NCBI RefSeq assembly: GCF_001673635.1
Contig: NZ_LZMH01000082.1
Span: 124,001-188,000, forward strand
Reading direction: 5' to 3'
From: Mycobacterium asiaticum
GTDB lineage: Bacteria > Actinomycetota > Actinomycetes > Mycobacteriales > Mycobacteriaceae
DNA length: 64,000 nt
The notes below the pieces were generated by a model, which ran no database searches, was not told where the DNA came from, and saw nothing but the letters and a program-made list of their open reading frames with translations. Every line of letters starts with the position of its first letter. The first letter of the stretch is position 1. The translations under genes and the position numbers were made by a program. Below are positions 32,442 through 39,407 of the stretch, piece after piece.

Positions 32442-33068
32442 GTGGCCCCGCCCGACACTGCGGTATGGCTGATCGCCGGGTACTCGCTGATCCTGGTGGC
32501 CCTCGGGTGGTGCTTCGATGCGATGGCCCGGCATGCTTCGGCGCGCGCGGCGGCATGGCGCACCGGACAATTCCGCTACCGCCCCGACCACGACGCCTGG
32601 GTATGTCCGCAGGATCACTGGATGTGGCCGACCTCCTTCGACCCCAAGCACCGGGTGATGCGCTACCGGGCGCTCCCGGTGGTGTGCAACAGTTGTCCGG
32701 TCAAGTCGACCTGCACCACTTCGGATCACGGCCGCGAGATCAGCCGTGACATCGATCCCTGGCCGCATTCCGAGGCCGGACGTTTTCACCGCGGAATCGC
32801 CTGCAGCGTAGCGGCTTTCGGGATCGTGTTGCCAATGGCGACGCTGGCCGCCAACCATTCGGCGGCGGATGCGCTGGTGCTGACCGGCACCGTGGCGGTC
32901 GTCGTCCTGTTCGGGCTGCCGCTGGCCCGCCACCTGTGGAACACCCCGGCCAACGCGCCGGATCACCTGCCGCACCGCACCGCCATCGAGGACCAGGTGG
33001 CCGCCGCGATCGACCGCTATTCCACCCGCTGGGGCGGATGGGAAGGCAAGGAGGAGAAGACGAAATGA
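32442..33068 (+). CDS. Membrane protein with a transposase-like zinc-ribbon motif, in the norB operon
   Basis: 208 residues from GTG 32442, three bases after the norB stop. One membrane helix at ~7-25, then a soluble stretch with candidate zinc ligands C55, C82, C85 and C91 and histidines H59, H70 and H96, arranged VCPQDHW...VCNSCPVKSTCTTSDHGREISR. Then two closely spaced helices at ~119-160 and a charged tail. The segment resembles the small zinc-binding region of some DDE transposases (CxxCPxxxxCT...GRxIxR), but nothing else in the protein is transposase-like. It overlaps the slipin by ATGA. A metal- or NO-sensing or qNOR-maturation role is only a guess. Confidence 0.7.
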   Translation: MAPPDTAVWLIAGYSLILVALGWCFDAMARHASARAAAWRTGQFRYRPDHDAWVCPQDHWMWPTSFDPKHRVMRYRALPVVCNSCPVKSTCTTSDHGREISRDIDPWPHSEAGRFHRGIACSVAAFGIVLPMATLAANHSAADALVLTGTVAVVVLFGLPLARHLWNTPANAPDHLPHRTAIEDQVAAAIDRYSTRWGGWEGKEEKTK

Positions 33069-33853
33069 CCGGTGTGGTGATTGGGGCGGTCGGCATCGCT
33101 GTGCTGGCGCTGCTGGCGGTGCTCTCGTTGACGGTGTTGCGTGAGTACGAACGTGGGGTGGTGTTCCGGATGGGTCACGTCCGCCCGTTGTACCGACCCG
33201 GCCTGCGATTGCTGATTCCTCTGGTGGACCGGATGATCCGGGTCGACCAGCGGCTGGTGACGCTGACCATTCCACCGCAAGAAGTGATCACCCGCGACAA
33301 CGTGCCGGCCCGGGTCAACGCGGTGGTGATGTTCCAGGTCACCGACCCGCTGAAGGCGATTCTGGCGGTAGAGAACTACGCGGTGGCGACGTCGCAGATC
33401 GCCCAGACGACGCTGCGCTCGCTGCTGGGGCGGGTCGACCTGGACACCCTGTTGGCCCACCGGGAGGACCTCAACAGCGATCTGCGCACGATCATCGAGA
33501 AGATGACCGAACCCTGGGGTGTGCAGGTGCGGGTGGTGGAGATCAAGGACGTCGAGATTCCCGAGTCGATGCAGCGCGCGATGGCCCGCGAAGCCGAGGC
33601 CGAGCGCGAGCGTCGCGCGAAAGTGATCAATGCACGCGGTGAGCTGCAGGCCTCCGAAGAACTGCGAGAGGCCGCCGAGACGCTGTCCAGGAGCCCAGCG
33701 TCGCTGCAGTTGCGTTATCTGCAGACGCTGCTGGAGTTGGGTGCGGATCAGAACTCGACGGTGGTGTTCCCGCTGCCCGTCGACATCATCACACCGTTTC
33801 TGCGCAATCCGGACGCGTTAGCGGATCTGCGGGCGGCCAAGAACTCCCATTGA
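33065..33853 (+). CDS. Slipin/stomatin-like SPFH (band 7) membrane protein
   Basis: 262 residues with AAGGAGG upstream and an ATGA overlap with the preceding gene. One N-terminal hydrophobic segment (~4-24), then the band-7 domain: LREYERGVVFRMGHVRPLYRPGLRLLIPLVDRMIRVDQRLVTLTIPPQEVITRDNVPARVNAVVMFQV, followed by a helical region with AMAREAEAERERRAKVINARGELQA, and the hydrophobic C-terminal strand. Slipins form oligomeric membrane scaffolds and often protect or organise membrane complexes. Here the natural partner is qNOR. No NfeD-type partner gene is adjacent. Confidence 0.9.
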   Translation: MTGVVIGAVGIAVLALLAVLSLTVLREYERGVVFRMGHVRPLYRPGLRLLIPLVDRMIRVDQRLVTLTIPPQEVITRDNVPARVNAVVMFQVTDPLKAILAVENYAVATSQIAQTTLRSLLGRVDLDTLLAHREDLNSDLRTIIEKMTEPWGVQVRVVEIKDVEIPESMQRAMAREAEAERERRAKVINARGELQASEELREAAETLSRSPASLQLRYLQTLLELGADQNSTVVFPLPVDIITPFLRNPDALADLRAAKNSH

Positions 33854-33858
33854 CGCCG

Positions 33859-34212
33859 TTAGTCTTCGAACGGCTGCGGCGCGTCCGGCGGCTCGGACGG
33901 AGCGAATCGCCAGTTGTCCGGGTTCTTCGGGGAGTACACGACGGGCAACTGCTGGCCGGTGGCCGGCCGGGGTGCATCGTCGCCGACGACCAGGCGTCCA
34001 TACACGGCGTGCTCATTCACGGTGGGCCCGTTGATCACCCCGGAGATGGTGACGAACTGCTGCCCGGAGGCGTCGGGCGGACCCGAGGTGACACCGGTCA
34101 CCAGCAGCGTTCCGCTGGCCAGGGCGCCCCGCGGCCCGGGCTTGATGAACCGCGGCGCCAGAAAGACGACAAGCACCGCCACCAGCAGAAGCAGCACCAT
34201 GAATTCCCACAC
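33859..34212 (-). CDS. Small single-pass membrane protein with an extracytoplasmic OB-like domain
   Basis: 117 residues from GTG 34212 (ATG 34200 is an alternative). One N-terminal membrane helix (EFMVLLLLVAVLVVFLAPRF) then about 85 residues of mainly beta character: RGALASGTLLVTGVTSGPPDASGQQFVTISGVINGPTVNEHAVYGRLVVGDDAPRPATGQQLPVVYSPKNPDNWRF. I recognise no named family. It is convergent with the slipin (6-base gap) and divergent from hisN, whose start codon is only 23 bases away. Confidence 0.65.
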   Translation of the reverse strand: MWEFMVLLLLVAVLVVFLAPRFIKPGPRGALASGTLLVTGVTSGPPDASGQQFVTISGVINGPTVNEHAVYGRLVVGDDAPRPATGQQLPVVYSPKNPDNWRFAPSEPPDAPQPFED

Positions 34213-34235
34213 ATGTCCATGGTAGGACTGCTGGC

Positions 34236-35033
34236 ATGAGTCACCCGGATTCGACGGATTTGCGGTTCGCGCTGGCCCTGGCCGACCGGGCGGACGCGGT
34301 GACTCGCGCCCGGTTCGGTGCGATCGACCTGCGCGTCGAGACCAAGCCCGACCTGACCCCGGTGACCGACGCCGACCGCGCCGTGGAAAGCGAACTGCGC
34401 GACGTGATCGCCGCCGAGCGGCCCGGCGACAGCGTGCTCGGCGAGGAGTTCGGCGGCACCGCAACAGTCGCCGGCCGGCAGTGGATAATCGATCCCATCG
34501 ATGGCACCAAGAACTTCGTCCGCGGGGTGCCGGTGTGGGCCAGCCTGATCGCACTGCTGCAGGACGGCGTCCCGACCGTCGGTGTGGTGAGCGCCCCGGC
34601 GCTGCAGCGACGGTGGTGGGCGGCCGGCGGTCAGGGCGCCTACGCATCGGTCGACAACGGACCGGCCCGTTTGTTGTCGGTTTCGGCCGTGGCACAACTG
34701 GATTCGGCGAGCTTGTCGTTTTCCAGCTTGTCCGGCTGGGCGCAGTTGGGCCTGCGCGAGCGCTTCATCGAACTGACCGATGCGGTCTGGCGGGTGCGCG
34801 CGTACGGCGACTTCCTGTCCTACTGCCTGCTGGCCGAGGGCGCCGTCGACATCGCCGCCGAACCCGAGGTATCGGTGTGGGACCTCGCCGCCCTCGACAT
34901 CCTGGTCCGCGAAGCGGGCGGGAGATTCACCGCCATCGACGGCGACCCAGGACCGCACGGCGGCAGTGCCGTGGCGACCAACGGTCTGCTGCATGAACAG
35001 GTATTGAGCGCCTTGGAGTTGGGTGTGAATTAG
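34236..35033 (+). CDS. hisN: Histidinol-phosphate phosphatase, inositol-monophosphatase fold (Rv3137-like)
   Basis: 265 residues. The lithium-sensitive phosphatase metal sites are complete: LGEEFGG (Glu), WIIDPIDGTKNFVRGVPVWASLIAL (DPIDGT) and VSVWDLAALDILVREAGG (WDxAA). It dephosphorylates L-histidinol phosphate in histidine synthesis; in M. tuberculosis Rv3137 has been characterised as HisN. Other monophosphates are possible for the fold. It is monocistronic before the fadE24 operator. Confidence 0.9.
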   Translation: MSHPDSTDLRFALALADRADAVTRARFGAIDLRVETKPDLTPVTDADRAVESELRDVIAAERPGDSVLGEEFGGTATVAGRQWIIDPIDGTKNFVRGVPVWASLIALLQDGVPTVGVVSAPALQRRWWAAGGQGAYASVDNGPARLLSVSAVAQLDSASLSFSSLSGWAQLGLRERFIELTDAVWRVRAYGDFLSYCLLAEGAVDIAAEPEVSVWDLAALDILVREAGGRFTAIDGDPGPHGGSAVATNGLLHEQVLSALELGVN

Positions 35034-35049
35034 GCAACACGGCCCTATC

Positions 35050-35071
35050 TATCTTACTCCGGAGTAAGATA
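35050..35071. promoter_or_regulatory. Perfect 22-bp palindromic operator upstream of fadE24
   Basis: TATCTTACTCC is followed immediately by its exact complement GGAGTAAGATA. It lies 41 bases before the fadE24 start. The size and symmetry fit a TetR-family operator. No TetR gene is adjacent, so the regulator acts in trans. Confidence 0.65.
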
Positions 35072-35111
35072 CGGTTGTACACGCAACGCCCCAACGACCG
35101 AGGCTGCCGAT

Positions 35112-36512
35112 ATGACCGACACCGCTCCTAAACCCACCCGCAAGCGCCGCAAAGGTCGTGGCGAACAGGCCGCGATCGGGATGCAGCCACACAAGCGAAC
35201 CGGCGTAGACGTCGCCATCGCCCTGATCACGCCAATCGTCGGCCAGGAATTTCTGGACAAATACAACCTGCGTGGTCCGCTCAACCGCAGCCTGCAGTAC
35301 GGCACCAAGACGCTGTTCTCCACCATGGGCGCCGCCAGTCGGCAATTCAAGAAGGTGCAGAGCCTGCGCGGCGCGCCGACCCGGCTCAAGTCCAGCGGCA
35401 AGGACTACTTCGACCTGACACCCGACGACGACCAGCAGATGATCGTCCAGACCGTCGAGGAATTCGCCGCCGAGATCCTGCGGCCCGCCGCCCACGACGC
35501 CGACGACGCCGCCACTTATCCCTCGGGTCCCTCCGGCTTACTCGCCAAAGCGGCCGAACTCGGCATCACCGCGATCAACATCCCCGAGGAGTTCGACGGC
35601 ATCGCCGAGCACCGGTCGGCGGTGACCAACGTGCTGGTGGCCGAGGCGCTCGCGTACGGCGACATGGGGCAGGCGTTGCCGATCCTGGCACCCGGTGGCG
35701 TGGCCTCGGCGCTGGTCCACTGGGGTAGTGCCAATCAGCAGGACACCTACCTCAAGGAGTTCGCCGGCGAGAAGGTGCCGCAGGCCTGTGTGGCTATTGC
35801 CGAGCCTCATCCGCTCTTCGATCCGACGCGGCTGCGCACCACCGCGGTGCGGACCCCGTCGGGTTACCGGCTGGACGGCGTCAAGTCCCTGGTACCGGCC
35901 GCTGCCGACGCCGAGCTGTTCATCATCGCCGCCCAGCTCAACGGCAAGCCCGCGCTGTTCATCGTGGAATCGTCCAGCCAGGGCCTGAGCGTAAGGCCGG
36001 ACCCCAGCATGGGTATCCGCGCCGCGGCCCTGGGACAGGTCGAACTGAACGGCGTGACCGTGCCGCTGCACGCCCGGCTGGGCGAGGACGAGGCCACCGA
36101 CGACGACTACTCCGAAGCGATCGCGCTGTCGCGTCTGGGCTGGGCCGCGCTCGCGGTCGGAACCTCGCACGCGGTGCTCGACTACGTCGTCCCCTACGTG
36201 AAGGAACGTGAGGCCTTCGGCGAGCCGATCGCCCGCCGTCAGGCAGTGGCTTTCATGTGCGCCAACATCGCCATCGAGTTGGACGGGCTGCGGCTGATCA
36301 CCTGGCGCGGCGCCTCCCGCGCCGAGCAGGGCCTGCCGTTCGCCCGCGAGGCGGCGCTGGCCAAGCGGCTCGGTTCGGACAAGGGCATGCAGATCGGCCT
36401 CGACGGGGTGCAGCTGCTGGGCGGCCACGGTTTCACCAAGGAACACCCGGTCGAACGCTGGTACCGCGATCTGCGGGCGATCGGCGTCGCCGAGGGCGTA
36501 GTGGTCATCTAG
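35112..36512 (+). CDS. fadE24: Acyl-CoA dehydrogenase FadE24
   Basis: 466 residues, with a ~95-residue N-terminal extension (MTDTAPKPTRKRRKGRGEQAAIGMQPHKRTGVDVAIALITPIVGQEFLDKYNLRGPLNRS) before the ACAD core, exactly as I recall for M. tuberculosis Rv3139. Core: DYFDLTPDDDQQMIVQTVEEFAAEIL, the flavin domain (CVAIAEPHPLFDPTRLRTTAVRTPSGYRLDGVKSLVP) and the C-terminal helices (DGVQLLGGHGFTKEHPVERWYRDLRAIGVAEG). It is co-transcribed with fadE23 (25-base gap) behind the palindrome. In M. tuberculosis this pair is induced by isoniazid and fatty-acid stress. The substrate is unknown; a heteromer with FadE23 is plausible. Confidence 0.95.
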   Translation: MTDTAPKPTRKRRKGRGEQAAIGMQPHKRTGVDVAIALITPIVGQEFLDKYNLRGPLNRSLQYGTKTLFSTMGAASRQFKKVQSLRGAPTRLKSSGKDYFDLTPDDDQQMIVQTVEEFAAEILRPAAHDADDAATYPSGPSGLLAKAAELGITAINIPEEFDGIAEHRSAVTNVLVAEALAYGDMGQALPILAPGGVASALVHWGSANQQDTYLKEFAGEKVPQACVAIAEPHPLFDPTRLRTTAVRTPSGYRLDGVKSLVPAAADAELFIIAAQLNGKPALFIVESSSQGLSVRPDPSMGIRAAALGQVELNGVTVPLHARLGEDEATDDDYSEAIALSRLGWAALAVGTSHAVLDYVVPYVKEREAFGEPIARRQAVAFMCANIAIELDGLRLITWRGASRAEQGLPFAREAALAKRLGSDKGMQIGLDGVQLLGGHGFTKEHPVERWYRDLRAIGVAEGVVVI

Positions 36513-36537
36513 GTTTCGAGCGAACGAAAGAACAGTC

Positions 36538-37740
36538 ATGGCAATCAATTTGGAGCTACCCCGCAAACTGCAAGCGGTCGTCACCAAGACGCACCAGGGC
36601 GTTGCGGAGCTGGTGCGGCCCATCGCCCGCAAGTACGACCTGCGCGAACACGCCTACCCGGTCGAACTCGACACCCTGATCAGCCTGTTCGAGGGCGCGT
36701 CGGAGTCCTATAGCTTCGCCGGCGCGGGTGAACTACGTGGTGCCGAGAACAAAGAAGACAACCACAACGGCGCCAACATGGCCGCGCTGGTGCAGACCCT
36801 GGAGGCCAGCTGGGGTGACGTCGCGATGATGCTGTCCATCCCCTATCAGGGCTTGGGCAATGCGGCGATTTCCGCCGTGGCCACCGAGGAGCAACTGGAA
36901 CGTTTGGGCAAGGTATGGGCAGCCATGGCCATCACCGAGCCGGGGTTCGGCTCCGACTCGGCGGCGGTGACGACGACCGCCAAGCTCGACGGCGACGAAT
37001 ACGTGATCAACGGCGAGAAGATCTACGTAACGGCCGGTTCGCGCGCCACCCACATCGTGGTGTGGGCCACCCTGGACAAGACGCAGGGACGCGCGGCGAT
37101 CAAGTCGTTCATCGTGCCCCGTGAGCACCCCGGCGTCACGGTGGAACGTCTCGAGCACAAGCTCGGCATCAAAGGATCCGATACCGCCGCTATCCGATTC
37201 GACAATGCCCGCATTCCGAAGGAAAACCTGCTGGGCAATCCGGAAATTGAAGTCGGCAAAGGCTTTTCCGGCGTGATGGAGACCTTCGACAACACGCGGC
37301 CGATCGTGGCCGCGATGGCGGTCGGCATCGGGCGGGCCGCGCTGGAGGAGATCCGCAGGATCCTGGCCGAGGCGGGAGTGGAGATCGACTACGACCGGCC
37401 CGCGCAGGTGCAGAGCGCGGCGGCCGCCGAATTCCTGCGGATGGAGGCCGACTGGGAGGCCGCCTATCTGTTGTCGTTGCGAGCCGCCTGGCAGGCCGAC
37501 AACAACATCCCGAACTCCAAGGAAGCGTCGATGAGCAAGGCCAAGGCCGGCCGGATGGCCAGTGACGTCACGCTCAAAGCCGTCGAATTGGCCGGCACTA
37601 CCGGCTATTCCGAGCAGACCCTACTGGAGAAATGGGGACGGGACTCCAAGATCCTGGACATCTTCGAGGGCACCCAACAGATTCAGCAGCTGGTGGTGGC
37701 CCGCCGCCTGCTGGGCCTGTCGTCCGCCGAACTCAAGTAA
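36538..37740 (+). CDS. fadE23: Acyl-CoA dehydrogenase FadE23
   Basis: 400 residues. Standard ACAD layout: N-terminal helices, the beta domain with WAAMAITEPGFGSDSAAVTTTAKLDGDEYVINGEKIYVTAGSRATHIVVWATLDK, then the C-terminal domain with FDNTRPIVAAMAVGIGRAALEEI and the terminal KILDIFEGTQQIQQLVVARRLLGL. The EGTQQIQ segment contains the Glu often used as catalytic base in ACADs. It follows fadE24 and ends just before a long perfect hairpin. Confidence 0.95.
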   Translation: MAINLELPRKLQAVVTKTHQGVAELVRPIARKYDLREHAYPVELDTLISLFEGASESYSFAGAGELRGAENKEDNHNGANMAALVQTLEASWGDVAMMLSIPYQGLGNAAISAVATEEQLERLGKVWAAMAITEPGFGSDSAAVTTTAKLDGDEYVINGEKIYVTAGSRATHIVVWATLDKTQGRAAIKSFIVPREHPGVTVERLEHKLGIKGSDTAAIRFDNARIPKENLLGNPEIEVGKGFSGVMETFDNTRPIVAAMAVGIGRAALEEIRRILAEAGVEIDYDRPAQVQSAAAAEFLRMEADWEAAYLLSLRAAWQADNNIPNSKEASMSKAKAGRMASDVTLKAVELAGTTGYSEQTLLEKWGRDSKILDIFEGTQQIQQLVVARRLLGLSSAELK

Positions 37741-37743
37741 CCC

Positions 37744-37807
37744 CGCGCGAGCAGACGCGAAAGCGCCCCAAAATGGCCATTTTGGGGCGCTTTCGCGTCT
37801 TTTCGCG
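37744..37807. terminator. Long perfect palindrome downstream of fadE23
   Basis: The 48 bases 37753-37800 are a perfect palindrome (24-bp arms, centre ATGGCCAT). Partly paired CGCGA/TCGCG sequences extend it outward. It begins 3-12 bases after the fadE23 stop and carries the same outer motif GCGAGCAGACGC as the hairpin at 3059. A bidirectional terminator is the likely role. Confidence 0.65.
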
Positions 37808-37830
37808 GGTCGGCGATCGCGACATTGCCG

Positions 37831-38006
37831 ATGCCGCATGTCGAGCACACCGTCGCCGAAGCGGTACGGGCATTGGACGATCTGCACGCTGACGGTGGCG
37901 AAACTGTTCGCGGGCGGGCTGACCAGCTATGCCGGCTTGGACGACGCCGCGCGGACAGCCATTGAGCGCGACAACGCGCTCGAATTGTTCCCCCGGCTCA
38001 GCCGAG
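37831..38006 (+). pseudogene. Remnant of an amidohydrolase (ACMSD-like) gene
   Basis: Two short fragments in different frames look like parts of a metal-dependent amidohydrolase: MPHVEHTVAEAVRALDDLHADGG in one frame, then in the next KLFAGGLTSYAGLDDAARTAIERDNALELFPRLS, which resembles the usual C-terminal NAxxLFPRL ending. A normal family member has well over 150 residues between such segments, so this would be an internal deletion plus a frameshift. The 3' end runs into the acetyltransferase stop region. The call rests on motif memory only. Confidence 0.4.
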
Positions 38007-38525
38007 CTCCGGTGGCGGATCGACCTCTTCGTCGGGCGACAGCAGATCCAGCTGCCACCACTGCACATCGTGCCACGCACCCGCTTTCCAGCCGACTCGC
38101 CGATAGAGACCGGCCGGCTGGAAACCGAACGCTGCGTGTAACGCATTGCTGGCTTCGTTGGGTTGGGTGATGCCGGCGAACGCGCGCCGGTAACCCCGAC
38201 GCGCGAGGCGACTCAGCAGTTCCGTGTACAGCAGCCGCCCACCGCCCGCGCGCAACCGATCCGGGTTGAGATACACACTGGTCTCGATGGACCACCGATA
38301 CGCTGCGCGCGGATTGAATTGCTGCGCATAGGCATAACCTGCCACTGATCCGTCGACCTCGAGCACCAGCCACTCGTATTTCTCGCGGGCGGCAGCGATG
38401 CGGTTCGCCATCTCTTCGGCAGACGGGACTTCGGTTTCGAAGGTGATCGCGGTGTCCAGCACATACGGGCGGTAGATCTGGGCACACGCGGCCGCATCGG
38501 CGGCGACTCCCGCGCGAACAGGCAT
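37998..38525 (-). CDS. GNAT acetyltransferase, phosphinothricin N-acetyltransferase-like
   Basis: 175 residues from ATG 38525, which overlaps the stop of the aldo/keto reductase (ATGA). GNAT fold with YRPYVLDTAITFETEVPSAEEM (the PAT/Bar signature), VDGSVAGYAYAQQF, the acetyl-CoA loop LRAGGGRLLYTELLSRLARRGYRRAFAGI, and NEASNALHAAFGFQPAGLYRRVGWKAGAWHDVQWWQ. It transfers acetyl from acetyl-CoA to an amine. Homologues act on phosphinothricin or methionine sulfoximine, but chromosomal versions may serve other amines. Confidence 0.9.
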   Translation of the reverse strand: MPVRAGVAADAAACAQIYRPYVLDTAITFETEVPSAEEMANRIAAAREKYEWLVLEVDGSVAGYAYAQQFNPRAAYRWSIETSVYLNPDRLRAGGGRLLYTELLSRLARRGYRRAFAGITQPNEASNALHAAFGFQPAGLYRRVGWKAGAWHDVQWWQLDLLSPDEEVDPPPELG

Positions 38526-39385
38526 CAGCCGGCGACGGCGTCCAGCTGGGCGCGCGTGTCTTCGTCGAGCTCGATATCCGCGACGGCCAGATTCTCCTCC
38601 AGGTGCCGCACCGAAGACGTGCCCGGGATCAGCAACACGTTGGGCGCCACGCTGAGCGTCCACGCCAGCGCGATCTGTGCCGGAGTGCGACCAAGCCGTT
38701 CCGCGGTGCTGCGCACCAGCTCATTGCCGAGCACCGGATTGTTCGGACCGGTGAAGGCCGCTCCCAGCGGAAAGAAAGGCACGAAAGCTATTCCACGCGA
38801 GACACATTCGTCCAGTACGGGCGTCGACGCCCGGTGCACCAGGTTGAAAGCGTTCTGCACGCAGACGATTTCGGTGCCTTCCAGCGCGTGCCGCAGATGT
38901 TCGACGGTGATTTCGCTGAGTCCGATCCCCCCGATCAGCCCGTCGTCGCGTGCGGCGATCAGGGCCGCCAGCTGGTCATCGAAAAGCTGGTCCGGCGCCT
39001 CGCTTTCGAACAGCCGCAGGTTGACCGCGGCCAGCTGATCCACCCCGAGCGTGCGCAGGTTGGCTTCCAGGTCGCGGCGCAGATCGGCCGGGTCGGACAG
39101 CGCCAACCAGGCGCCCTGGTCGTCGCGACGCCCACCCACCTTGCTCACCAGAGCCAAGTTCTCCGGGTACGGATACAGCGCCTCGCGAATGAGCTCGTTG
39201 GCGACGTTGGGCCCGTAGAACTGCGCGGTATCGATGTGGTTGACACCGAACTCCACCGCCCGCCGCAGCACCGCGATCGCCTCGTCGTGGTCACGCGGCG
39301 GGCCCATCACGTTCGGGCCGGGGAGTTGCATTGCCCCGAAACCGATCCGGGCAACCGAATAGCGACCGAGTGGGAATGGGTTCAT
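38525..39385 (-). CDS. Aldo/keto reductase
   Basis: 286 residues, a TIM-barrel AKR. N-terminal IGFGAMQLPGPN, the catalytic Asp-Tyr-Lys-His set in FGVNHIDTAQFYGP (Asp, Tyr), ALVSKVGG (Lys) and the strand AVNLRLFE where the usual His is not obvious, then GIGLSEITVEHL and the NADP segment IPGTSSVRHLEENLAVADIELDED. It reduces an aldehyde or ketone with NADPH. The substrate is unknown. It forms a two-gene operon with the downstream acetyltransferase. Confidence 0.87.
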   Translation of the reverse strand: MNPFPLGRYSVARIGFGAMQLPGPNVMGPPRDHDEAIAVLRRAVEFGVNHIDTAQFYGPNVANELIREALYPYPENLALVSKVGGRRDDQGAWLALSDPADLRRDLEANLRTLGVDQLAAVNLRLFESEAPDQLFDDQLAALIAARDDGLIGGIGLSEITVEHLRHALEGTEIVCVQNAFNLVHRASTPVLDECVSRGIAFVPFFPLGAAFTGPNNPVLGNELVRSTAERLGRTPAQIALAWTLSVAPNVLLIPGTSSVRHLEENLAVADIELDEDTRAQLDAVAG

Positions 39386-39407
39386 GAGGTGAGATTAGCG
39401 TCGAACC

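Noticed and set aside
32442..33068. Transposase fragment or insertion sequence remnant
   Set aside because: Only ~50 residues resemble a transposase zinc region. There are no DDE residues, terminal repeats or target duplications, and the gene has membrane helices and tight operon spacing.
29943..33275. An 1110-codon open frame antisense to norB and its operon
   Set aside because: It is the mirror of the real genes in GC-rich DNA. It is composed of Arg/Gln/His-rich low-quality sequence, while the plus strand encodes a clearly conserved qNOR, zinc-motif protein and slipin.
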